NCBI GenBank assembly: GCA_902494035.1
Contig: CABURV010000099.1
Coordinates: 1-5,124, forward strand
Source of the DNA: an uncultured Collinsella sp.
GTDB lineage: Bacteria > Actinomycetota > Coriobacteriia > Coriobacteriales > Coriobacteriaceae
Length of the DNA: 5,124 bases
Reading direction: 5' to 3'
The translations under genes were made by a program, and so were the position numbers. Positions within the stretch are counted from its first letter, which is position 1. Each line of letters opens with the position of its first letter. This document shows, piece after piece, positions 1-5,118 of the stretch. A model generated the notes under the pieces. That model made no database searches. It saw only the letters and a program-made list of their open reading frames with translations, and was not told where the DNA came from.

Positions 1-65
1 ACAGGTACCTTTGTGGTGGTTTTCCGTTCCGCCTCTCCGCCCGCCCAACCGCAAAGGAAGCAACC

Positions 66-503
66 ATGAAAGCACTCGTCATCAACGGCCCCAACCTCAA
101 CATGCTCGGCATTCGCGAGCCGGGCATCTATGGCAGTGACAACTACGACCGCCTGGTCCAGATCTGCCAGGAGGCAGGTGCCGCGCAGGGCTTCGACGAG
201 GTCGAGGTCTTCCAGTCCAACCACGAGGGCAGCATCGTCGACAAGATCCAGGAGGCCTACGGCAAGGTCGACGGCATCGTCATCAACCCGGCCGCCTACA
301 CACATACGAGCGTGGCGATCCTCGATGCGCTCAAAGCCGTCGCCATCCCGGCCGTGGAGGTCCACATTAGTGCCGTCGAAACACGCGAGGACTTCCGCCA
401 GGTAAGCTATGCACGCCTAGCCTGCTTCGCCACCATCACCGGCGAGGGCCTCCAAGGCTACGCCCACGCGTTGGAGCTGCTGAAAGAGCATCTCGAAAAG
501 TAA
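66..503 (+). CDS. aroQ: Type II 3-dehydroquinate dehydratase (3-dehydroquinase)
   Basis: Cytoplasmic enzyme of the shikimate pathway that dehydrates 3-dehydroquinate to 3-dehydroshikimate; the family forms dodecamers. The 145 residues match the usual family length. The N-terminal block NGPNLNMLGIREP is present, with the conserved Arg17 and Tyr22 that belong to the mobile active-site lid. It is followed by QSNHEG (50-55), NPAAYTHTS (74-82; Asn74 and His80) and VEVHIS (97-102) with catalytic His100. Arg107 and Arg111 sit where the family has its substrate-binding arginines. The usual Asn after HIS is Ala103 here, and the usual His two residues on is Glu105; neither is a catalytic position. The start ATG has an AGGA site (55-58) seven bases upstream. 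No promoter is visible in bases 1-65, so the gene may be read from upstream of the window. It converges on the tRNA-Arg gene. The identification is very secure. Confidence 0.97.
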   Translation: MKALVINGPNLNMLGIREPGIYGSDNYDRLVQICQEAGAAQGFDEVEVFQSNHEGSIVDKIQEAYGKVDGIVINPAAYTHTSVAILDALKAVAIPAVEVHISAVETREDFRQVSYARLACFATITGEGLQGYAHALELLKEHLEK

Positions 504-565
504 AATGCCAACCCCAACAAACAGCAGCGGCTTGCTCGCGCTCGGCTCCAGCAACACACAAGATG

Positions 566-598
566 AAAAAAGCCCAGACCACCAAGCGGTCCGGGCTT
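566..598 (-). terminator. Intrinsic terminator after tRNA-Arg
   Basis: Read on the minus strand, 588-598 pairs with 570-580 to give an 11-bp stem with one G-U wobble and a 7-base loop. A run of six U follows (complement of A566-A571). This is the classic rho-independent form and lies just past the 3' end of the tRNA gene. It would also end any read-through from the ABC exporter genes. On the plus strand the same hairpin has an A-C mismatch and only a weak U tail, so it is a poor terminator for aroQ. Confidence 0.88.
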
Positions 599-607
599 AA
601 TAAACGA

Positions 608-684
608 TGGTGCTCCATGGCGGATTCGAACCGTCGACCTTGGGATTAGAAGTCCCCTGCTCTATCCAACTGAGCTAATGGAGC
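608..684 (-). tRNA. tRNA-Arg (anticodon UCU)
   Basis: A 77-base cloverleaf is visible on the minus strand. The 7-bp acceptor stem pairs 678-684 with 612-618, the discriminator is A (611) and CCA is encoded (608-610). The D stem is GCTC/GAGC. The anticodon loop is CTTCTAA with anticodon TCT at 650-648, which reads AGA (and possibly AGG). The variable loop has 5 bases and the T loop is the standard TTCGAAT. Two stem pairs do not match: G27-A43 at the end of the anticodon stem and A50-C64 inside the T stem. The gene has its own terminator and a likely -10 box just past the upstream ATPase gene, so it may be transcribed alone or with the exporter. Confidence 0.96.
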
Positions 685-727
685 AAATAACCGCACGCCC
701 AACCAACAATTCGGCCAAGCGCAAGTA

Positions 728-733
728 ATTATA
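728..733 (-). promoter_or_regulatory. Candidate -10 box for tRNA-Arg
   Basis: A perfect TATAAT lies on the minus strand immediately after the ATPase stop codon. It would start transcription near 721, about 37 bases before the tRNA 5' end. No good -35 match is found at 16-18 bases spacing, since that region lies inside the ATPase coding sequence. The assignment rests on the -10 hexamer and its position. Confidence 0.5.
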
Positions 734-735
734 AC

Positions 736-1503
736 CTAGTTGAACTGCTCGCGATACGCCTTGCAGACCTCACTGACCGGGCCGTCCATGCGAAGGTCAC
801 CCTTCTCAATCCAAACGGCACGCTGGCAGATGCGCTCAACCTGCTCCATGGAGTGCGAAACGAACAGAACCGTCACGTCGCCGCTCTGGATAAAGTGCTG
901 GATGCGGGCCTCGCACTTCTGCTGGAAGAACACATCACCGACGGACAGCGTCTCGTCAACGATCAGAATATCGGGCTCGGTAATCGTCGCGATTGCAAAG
1001 GCGATACGCGCCACCATGCCCGAGGAGAAGTTCTTAAGCGGCATATCGACAAAGTTCTGAAGCTCAGCGAACTCAATAATGCCGTCAAAGTTGGCGTCGA
1101 TGAACTCCTTGGTATAGCCGAGCAGGGCGCCGTTCAGATAGATGTTCTCGCGGGCGGTCAGCTCGGGGTCAAAGCCGGCACCAAGCTCAATCAGCGGCGC
1201 AATGTTACCGTGCACCTTAACGCTGCCCTCGCTAGGCTCAAGCACACCGGCGATAATCTTGAGCATCGTAGACTTACCGGAACCATTGGTGCCAACCAGA
1301 CCCACGACCTCGCCACGATGAATATCAAACGAGATATGCTTGAGCGCCCTAAACTCCTCAAAGAACAACTCGTGCTTGGCAAGCTTGATGAAGTACTCCT
1401 TGAGGTTGGTCAGCGACTCGGACGCCATGTTAAAGATCATGGTGACGTCGTCGACCTCGACAGCCAGAGGCTGCTCGCTGTAATCAACAACAGATTCAGT
1501 CAT
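736..1503 (-). CDS. ABC exporter ATP-binding protein, Wzt/TagH (polysaccharide or teichoic acid export) type
   Basis: Cytoplasmic nucleotide-binding subunit that would power export of a lipid-linked polysaccharide or teichoic acid by the permease encoded just upstream. Numbered from the ATG (255 residues): Walker A GTNGSGKST (71-79), then the segment LIELGAGFDPELTARENI (104-121) typical of the KpsT/Wzt/TagH group, signature FSSGM (159-163), Walker B ILIVDE (179-184) and switch His217 in FVSHSM. The roughly 50 residues before the core, with FFEEFRALKHISF, also match this group. The protein stops after the ATPase domain, so it lacks the C-terminal carbohydrate-binding domain of long Wzt proteins. 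A GTG one codon upstream (1506-1504) is possible, but the AAGGAG site (1516-1511) is only 4 bases from it and 7 from the ATG, so I chose the ATG. The gene is 11 bases after the permease and surely in the same operon. The exported substrate cannot be read from the sequence. Confidence 0.95.
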   Translation of the reverse strand: MTESVVDYSEQPLAVEVDDVTMIFNMASESLTNLKEYFIKLAKHELFFEEFRALKHISFDIHRGEVVGLVGTNGSGKSTMLKIIAGVLEPSEGSVKVHGNIAPLIELGAGFDPELTARENIYLNGALLGYTKEFIDANFDGIIEFAELQNFVDMPLKNFSSGMVARIAFAIATITEPDILIVDETLSVGDVFFQQKCEARIQHFIQSGDVTVLFVSHSMEQVERICQRAVWIEKGDLRMDGPVSEVCKAYREQFN

Positions 1504-1510
1504 CACAGCA

Positions 1511-1517
1511 CTCCTTA
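1511..1517 (-). promoter_or_regulatory. Ribosome binding site of the ATPase overlapping the permease stop codon
   Basis: The minus strand reads TAAGGAG. TAA is the permease stop and AAGGAG is the ribosome binding site of the ATPase, seven bases before its ATG. This overlap suggests translational coupling, which would keep the two exporter subunits in balance, and it decides the ATG start over the adjacent GTG. Confidence 0.85.
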
Positions 1518-2360
1518 GATGTAGAGGATGAACTTGCGCTCGGACTTATGGAACACGGTATAGCCAATAACAAGCGCAAGAACCGCCCAAGCAACGCACA
1601 TACCAAACGTCATAAGCGAGGGCGTAGTCTGGAACAGGAAGATATCGCGCATAAACTGCAGGTAGTTATACATGGGGTTCGCATAGACCAGAATGCGCAC
1701 GAGATGCGGCATTTGCGCAACGAAGTCGGTCGTCCAGAAAATAGGCGTAATGTAAGTCCACGCCGTAATGACGACGCTCCACAGATGCATGACATCGCGG
1801 AAGAAGACCGTGAGGGCGGAGAGCATCATGCCCAGGCCCATGCAGAAGCACATAAGCAGCAGTAGGCAGACCGGCAGCAGAATCAGGTGCCAAGAAGGCA
1901 TAACGCGGAACCACAGCATGACGATGGCGACGGCGACCAGCGAGAAGGCAAAGTTGACCAGCGAGAAGAGCACCTTCTGCACCGGGAAAACCCAGCGGTG
2001 CACCTTAACCTTCTTGAGCAGAGGGGCAGCGCCCACGATCGACGTCAGGGCCTGGTTAGTAGACTCAGACATGACGGCAAAGGTGATGTTACCCACGATC
2101 AAGTACAGCGGGTACATCTCGGGCGTCATTGAGCCATTGCGGCCCTGGCCAAAAATCGTCGAGAACACGATGGCCATGACGATCATCATCAGCAGCGGGT
2201 TGAGCACCGACCATGCGACGCCCAGAACGCTACGGCGATACTTGATCTTAAAATCCTTGGTAACCAGCTGACGAAGGATAAACGCGTCCTTCTCAAATTC
2301 GTTCTTAGCAAACGTCGCAGGCAGACTGCGAGTTTCTTGTTGCTTTGTCTGATCCGACAC
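1515..2360 (-). CDS. ABC exporter permease, Wzm/TagG (ABC-2) type
   Basis: Integral membrane subunit of a polysaccharide/teichoic acid ABC exporter and partner of the downstream ATPase. Numbered from the chosen GTG (281 residues): an N-terminal amphipathic cytosolic part with LVTKDFKIKYRRSVLGVAW (32-50), the family's interface motif, then about six hydrophobic segments near 48-70, 84-104, 125-149, 158-183, 192-209 and 249-269. FFRDV (186-190), TPIFW (205-209) and ANP (227-229) are family landmarks. The open frame extends 21 codons upstream to a TTG at 2423. The GTG at 2360-2358 has a strong AAAGGAG eight bases upstream, and the longer start would lie upstream of the predicted transcription start, so the GTG is preferred. 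It is first in a two-gene operon and divergent from the glycosyltransferase. Length and topology are normal. Which polymer it carries is unknown; a rhamnose-containing wall glycan is a guess from the neighbourhood. Confidence 0.95.
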   Translation of the reverse strand: MSDQTKQQETRSLPATFAKNEFEKDAFILRQLVTKDFKIKYRRSVLGVAWSVLNPLLMMIVMAIVFSTIFGQGRNGSMTPEMYPLYLIVGNITFAVMSESTNQALTSIVGAAPLLKKVKVHRWVFPVQKVLFSLVNFAFSLVAVAIVMLWFRVMPSWHLILLPVCLLLLMCFCMGLGMMLSALTVFFRDVMHLWSVVITAWTYITPIFWTTDFVAQMPHLVRILVYANPMYNYLQFMRDIFLFQTTPSLMTFGMCVAWAVLALVIGYTVFHKSERKFILYI

Positions 2361-2368
2361 GGATGCAA

Positions 2369-2375
2369 CTCCTTT
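2369..2375 (-). promoter_or_regulatory. Ribosome binding site fixing the permease start
   Basis: AAAGGAG on the minus strand lies eight bases before the GTG at 2360. No comparable site precedes the upstream TTG at 2423. This supports the shorter 281-residue protein. Confidence 0.85.
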
Positions 2376-2383
2376 ACTCGTAA

Positions 2384-2397
2384 TCGTTGACAAACGA
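2384..2397. promoter_or_regulatory. Candidate operator (inverted repeat) at the exporter transcription start
   Basis: The inverted repeat TCGTT-GACA-AACGA sits directly over the predicted start site (about 2393) of the exporter operon. The half-site recurs as CAAACGA at 2421-2427, exactly 30 bases from the copy at 2391-2397, and as CAAACGG at 2477-2483 next to the -10 of the divergent glycosyltransferase gene. The placement suits a repressor site. The arms are short and chance is possible. Confidence 0.3.
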
Positions 2398-2399
2398 AC

Positions 2400-2405
2400 A
2401 GTATA
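2400..2405 (-). promoter_or_regulatory. Candidate -10 box of the ABC exporter operon
   Basis: TATACT on the minus strand would place the start near 2393, giving a leader of about 33 bases before the permease GTG. The -35 region at 16-18 bases spacing is a poor match to TTGACA, which could mean weak or activator-dependent transcription. Confidence 0.5.
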
Positions 2406-2461
2406 GACCCGACGGCCATGCAAACGATTCGCGCAACAAAACTGGAGAACTAACCCACATC

Positions 2462-2490
2462 TTAGGATGCCAGGCCCAAACGGCTATACT
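2462..2490 (+). promoter_or_regulatory. Candidate promoter of the glycosyltransferase gene
   Basis: TTAGGA (2462-2467) and TATACT (2485-2490) are 17 bases apart, the optimal spacing. The -10 is good (5 of 6) and the -35 weak (3 of 6). Transcription would begin near 2497, about 24 bases before the GTG start. It faces away from the exporter promoter, whose -10 box is also TATACT. Confidence 0.55.
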
Positions 2491-2520
2491 TTCTAGGATT
2501 GAATGTATAAGGAGCATTAA

Positions 2521-3492
2521 GTGAATTCTGAATCCATCGCCGTCATCATCCCTTGCTACAACGAAGCGCTCACGATCGGCAAAGTCGTCGACGACTTTCA
2601 CCGCGAGCTTCCGCAGGCGACGGTCTATGTCTATGACAACAACTCGTCGGACGATACCTCACGCATTGCCACCGAGCACGGCGCCACAGTCCGCTTTGAG
2701 CCCCGTCAGGGAAAGGGCAACGTGTGCCGCCAGATGTTTCGCGATATCGACGCCGATTGCTACCTGATGGTCGACGGAGACGACACCTACCCCGCCGAGG
2801 CGGCCAAGGCCCTCTGCGAGCCCATCCTTAACGGCACGGCCGACATGACCGTAGGCGATCGCCTTTCCAACGGCACCTACGCCGAGGAGAACAAGCGTGC
2901 CTTCCACGGCTTTGGCAATAATCTGGTCCGCGCCATGATCAAGTGGATCTATGGCTACAGCTTCGATGACGTCATGACAGGCTACCGCGCCATGAGCCGC
3001 CCGTTCGTTAAAACCTTCCCAGTGCTTTCCGAGGGCTTTCAGATCGAAACCGAGCTCTCGATCCACGCCGTCGACCACCGCTGGCGCATCAAAGATGTGC
3101 CCATCGAGTACCGCGACCGTCCCGAGGGTTCCGAGTCCAAACTCAACACCGTGAGCGACGGCATTAAAGTCGTTGCGATGATCGGCACGCTGTTCAAGGA
3201 CTACCGCCCGCTGAAGTTCTTCAGCCTCGTTGCGCTTCTGTTCGCGGTATTCGGCCTCGCCCTGGGCATGCCCATCGTTGTCGAATATTTCCAGACCGGC
3301 CTCGTCCCGCGCTTCCCCACCGCTATGCTCGCCGCCTCGTTTATGTTCCTGTGCGGCCTGAGCCTTGCGACCGGCTTCATCCTAGATTCTGTAGCAAAGG
3401 TCGAAAAAAAGCAGTGGGAGGTCAACGTGTACAGCAAATACGCCTACGACGACCAGCCCGGCCACCCTACTTCCATGCCAAGCGAGAGGTAG
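2521..3492 (+). CDS. Family 2 glycosyltransferase, polyprenyl-phosphate (DPM1/GtrB-like) type with two membrane helices
   Basis: Likely transfers a sugar from a nucleotide donor to a lipid carrier or lipid-linked glycan at the inner face of the membrane. The GT-A domain covers about residues 5-200: IAVIIPCYNEALTIGKVV (6-23), YDNNSSDDT (38-46), RQGKGNVCR (62-70), the metal-binding MVDGDDTYP (83-91; Asp85, Asp87, Asp88) and DDVMTGYRAMSR (149-160), which matches the conserved D-x-x-(S/T)-G-(F/Y)-R block of this group. Two hydrophobic helices follow, near 232-255 and 266-289, then a charged tail of about 34 residues. GtrB-like enzymes share this layout of a catalytic domain plus a pair of helices. 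The GTG start is backed by TAAGGAG at 2508-2514, six bases upstream, and no other start fits. The gene stands alone and is closed by a strong terminator. Donor and acceptor cannot be told from sequence; the neighbourhood suggests wall polysaccharide or protein-glycan synthesis. Confidence 0.93.
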   Translation: MNSESIAVIIPCYNEALTIGKVVDDFHRELPQATVYVYDNNSSDDTSRIATEHGATVRFEPRQGKGNVCRQMFRDIDADCYLMVDGDDTYPAEAAKALCEPILNGTADMTVGDRLSNGTYAEENKRAFHGFGNNLVRAMIKWIYGYSFDDVMTGYRAMSRPFVKTFPVLSEGFQIETELSIHAVDHRWRIKDVPIEYRDRPEGSESKLNTVSDGIKVVAMIGTLFKDYRPLKFFSLVALLFAVFGLALGMPIVVEYFQTGLVPRFPTAMLAASFMFLCGLSLATGFILDSVAKVEKKQWEVNVYSKYAYDDQPGHPTSMPSER

Positions 3493-3542
3493 ATCTTCCG
3501 CAAAATACTATTGGCACCACTGCGCAGATAGCCACCAACAAG

Positions 3543-3572
3543 AAAAGCCGCCGTTAAAGAACGGCGGCTTTT
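3543..3572. terminator. Bidirectional intrinsic terminator between convergent genes
   Basis: A perfect 13-bp inverted repeat (3543-3555 with 3560-3572) with a 4-base AAAG loop has a GC-rich core and A/T runs at both ends, so each strand gives a hairpin followed by U4. It separates the glycosyltransferase from the RmlC/RmlD fusion gene and would stop transcription from both sides. Confidence 0.92.
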
Positions 3573-3594
3573 ACTCTCGAAAAGTTAATAGCGG

Positions 3595-5049
3595 CTAGAG
3601 CGTCTTGATGTACTCCCCCAGCTCTTCCTCCCAGTCGGGCATGTGGAAGCCGGCAGCCTCGAGCTTGGACAGGTCGAGCGCGGAGTGGACCGGGCGCGGG
3701 GCGACGGGGCCCTCGGCGCTCGCGTAGTAGTCGGCGGTCGATACCGGCACGACCCTGTCCCCGTTGCCGTTGGCGGCCTCGAAGACGGCGCGGGCGATAT
3801 CGGCCCAGGACTTGACGGTGCCGGAGCCGGTGCAGTCGTAGGTGCCGTAGGGGGCGTGCGTCCCCAGCACGTGGAAGATGGCCTCGGCCATGTCGCGCGT
3901 GAAGGTCAGGCGGCCCAGCTGGTCGTCAACGACCGTGACCTGCTCGAGCCCGTCCTCGGGGTCGGCGACGCGGTCGGACAGGCCCTTCATCGTCTTGACG
4001 AAGTTGCGGCCCTCGCCGATGACCCAGCTGGAGCGCATGATGTAGTGGCGCGGGCACCCGGCCACGGCGATGTCGCCGGCGGCCTTGGTCTGGCCGTAGA
4101 CGGACAGCGGGCTGAGGGGCTCGTCCTCGTCATGCACCTCGGCGGTGCCGTCGAAGACGTAGTCGCTGGACACGTGGACGAGGGTGATCCCGTGATCAGA
4201 GCATGTGCGGGCGAGGAGGGCGGGGCCGGTCGCGTTGGCCTTCCAGGCGGTCGCGCGGCCCTCGGCGGTCTCCGCCCTGTCCACGGCGGTGTAGGCGCCG
4301 CAGTTGATCACGGCGCCGTAGAGCGACCAGTCGTACTGTGTGTAGGCGTCCGGGTCTGACATATCGAAGGTGTCGATGTCGCAGAAGTCGAAGTCCTTGG
4401 CGAGGCCGCGCTCCTCGGCGAGTTTTCGCACCGCATGGCCCAGCTGGCCGTTGCAGCCGGTGACGAGCGTCCTCTTGGGCGCCATTGGGACGACGTCCCT
4501 GAGCATCGGGTGGTTGAGGTCGGCCTCGGAGACGGTGGCCTCATCGAGCGGGATCGGCCACTCGATGGCGAGCTCGGGGTCGGCGAGGTTCACGAAGGTG
4601 TAGGTCTTCTTGAGCTCGAGGGACCAGTGGGCGTCCACCAGGTAGGTGTAGGCGGTGCCGTCCTCCAGGGCCTGGAAGGAGTTGCCCACGCCGCGCGGGA
4701 CGTAGATGGCCTTGGACGGGTCGAGCGTGCAGGTGAACACCTTCCCGTAGGTCTCGCTGCCCTCGCGCAGGTCCACCCAGGCGCCGAAGACGCTGCCGCG
4801 CGCCACGGAGATGAACTTGTCCCAGGGCTCGGCGTGGATGCCGCGGGTGACGCCGCGGCTGTCGTTGTAGGAGATGTTGTTCTGGACGACCCTGAGGTCC
4901 GGGATGCCCAGGGCGGTCATCTTGGCGCGCTGCCAGTTCTCCTTGAACCAGCCGCGCGAGTCGCCGTGGACGGCGAGGTCGACGACCTTGAGGCCCTCGA
5001 TGCCGGTCTCGGCGACGGAGAGGTCCTTCTCGAATGCGATGTCTGCCAT
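3595..5049 (-). CDS. Fused RmlC-like sugar epimerase and RmlD-like dTDP-4-dehydrorhamnose reductase
   Basis: A 484-residue cytoplasmic protein that would carry out the last two steps to dTDP-L-rhamnose: 3,5-epimerisation of dTDP-4-keto-6-deoxyglucose, then NAD(P)H reduction. Residues 1-188 form the RmlC-type cupin: RGWFKENW (32-39), RGIH (69-72; base His72), Lys78, VDLREGSETYGK (92-103), YVPRG (116-120), Tyr136, IEWP (162-165) and Asp177. Residues 192-484 form the RmlD-type SDR: GCNGQLG (198-204), SSDYVFDG (294-301), Tyr318 and Lys322 of YxxxK, VVDDQLGR (373-380) and RPVHSALD (452-459). Both halves have near-normal length with almost no linker. Compared with classic RmlC, the His of AHGF is Asn123, the YY pair of NYYSP is His141-Trp142, and about four residues are missing after the RGIH motif, so substrate range may differ. 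The ATG has AGGAG ten bases upstream. The gene is transcribed alone and is richer in GC than the exporter genes. No single classic rml symbol covers the fusion. Confidence 0.93.
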   Translation of the reverse strand: MADIAFEKDLSVAETGIEGLKVVDLAVHGDSRGWFKENWQRAKMTALGIPDLRVVQNNISYNDSRGVTRGIHAEPWDKFISVARGSVFGAWVDLREGSETYGKVFTCTLDPSKAIYVPRGVGNSFQALEDGTAYTYLVDAHWSLELKKTYTFVNLADPELAIEWPIPLDEATVSEADLNHPMLRDVVPMAPKRTLVTGCNGQLGHAVRKLAEERGLAKDFDFCDIDTFDMSDPDAYTQYDWSLYGAVINCGAYTAVDRAETAEGRATAWKANATGPALLARTCSDHGITLVHVSSDYVFDGTAEVHDEDEPLSPLSVYGQTKAAGDIAVAGCPRHYIMRSSWVIGEGRNFVKTMKGLSDRVADPEDGLEQVTVVDDQLGRLTFTRDMAEAIFHVLGTHAPYGTYDCTGSGTVKSWADIARAVFEAANGNGDRVVPVSTADYYASAEGPVAPRPVHSALDLSKLEAAGFHMPDWEEELGEYIKTL

Positions 5050-5072
5050 GTGGGAAAAGCTCCTATCGAAGA

Positions 5073-5084
5073 GGTTGTATAACC
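5073..5084 (-). promoter_or_regulatory. Candidate -10 box within a short palindrome, upstream of the RmlC/RmlD fusion
   Basis: On the minus strand TATACA (5081-5076) could be the -10, starting transcription near 5069, about 20 bases before the ATG. It lies inside GGTT-N4-AACC, a 12-base imperfect palindrome that could bind a regulator. The -35 zone is GC-rich with no good match. Confidence 0.4.
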
Positions 5085-5118
5085 GGGGGCGCCCGCGCGG
5101 GGACGAAGGATCATCCCC
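5085..5118. repeat. GC-rich overlapping palindromes upstream of the RmlC/RmlD fusion
   Basis: GGGCGCCC (5087-5094) and CCCGCGCGGG (5092-5101) overlap, and GGGGA (5099-5103) can pair with TCCCC (5114-5118). There is no U run, so this is not a clear terminator. It may be a regulator site or simply GC-rich spacer. No coding frame continues through it. Confidence 0.3.

Noticed and set aside
570..598. Hairpin as the terminator of aroQ
   Set aside because: On the plus strand it has an A-C mismatch and lacks a proper U run; the minus-strand reading is far better.
504..684. tRNA-Arg as an integration site of a mobile element
   Set aside because: Such tRNAs are common attachment sites, but there is no integrase, no repeated 3' tRNA fragment and no foreign gene beside it; aroQ follows directly.
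853..1518. Plus-strand open frame (221 codons) opposite the ATPase
   Set aside because: The minus-strand frame carries all ABC motifs; the antisense frame has no family features.
2659..3078. Minus-strand open frame (139 codons) inside the glycosyltransferase
   Set aside because: Shadow of a gene with full GT-A motifs; no independent signals.
3643..4359. Long plus-strand open frame (238 codons) opposite the RmlC/RmlD fusion
   Set aside because: It is very rich in Gly, Ala, Val and Asp, has no ribosome binding site or recognisable motif, and follows from high third-position GC of the real gene on the other strand.
4435..5082. Plus-strand open frame (215 codons) opposite the RmlC domain
   Set aside because: Same antisense shadow; low-complexity composition, and it runs back through the fusion gene's own start and ribosome binding site.
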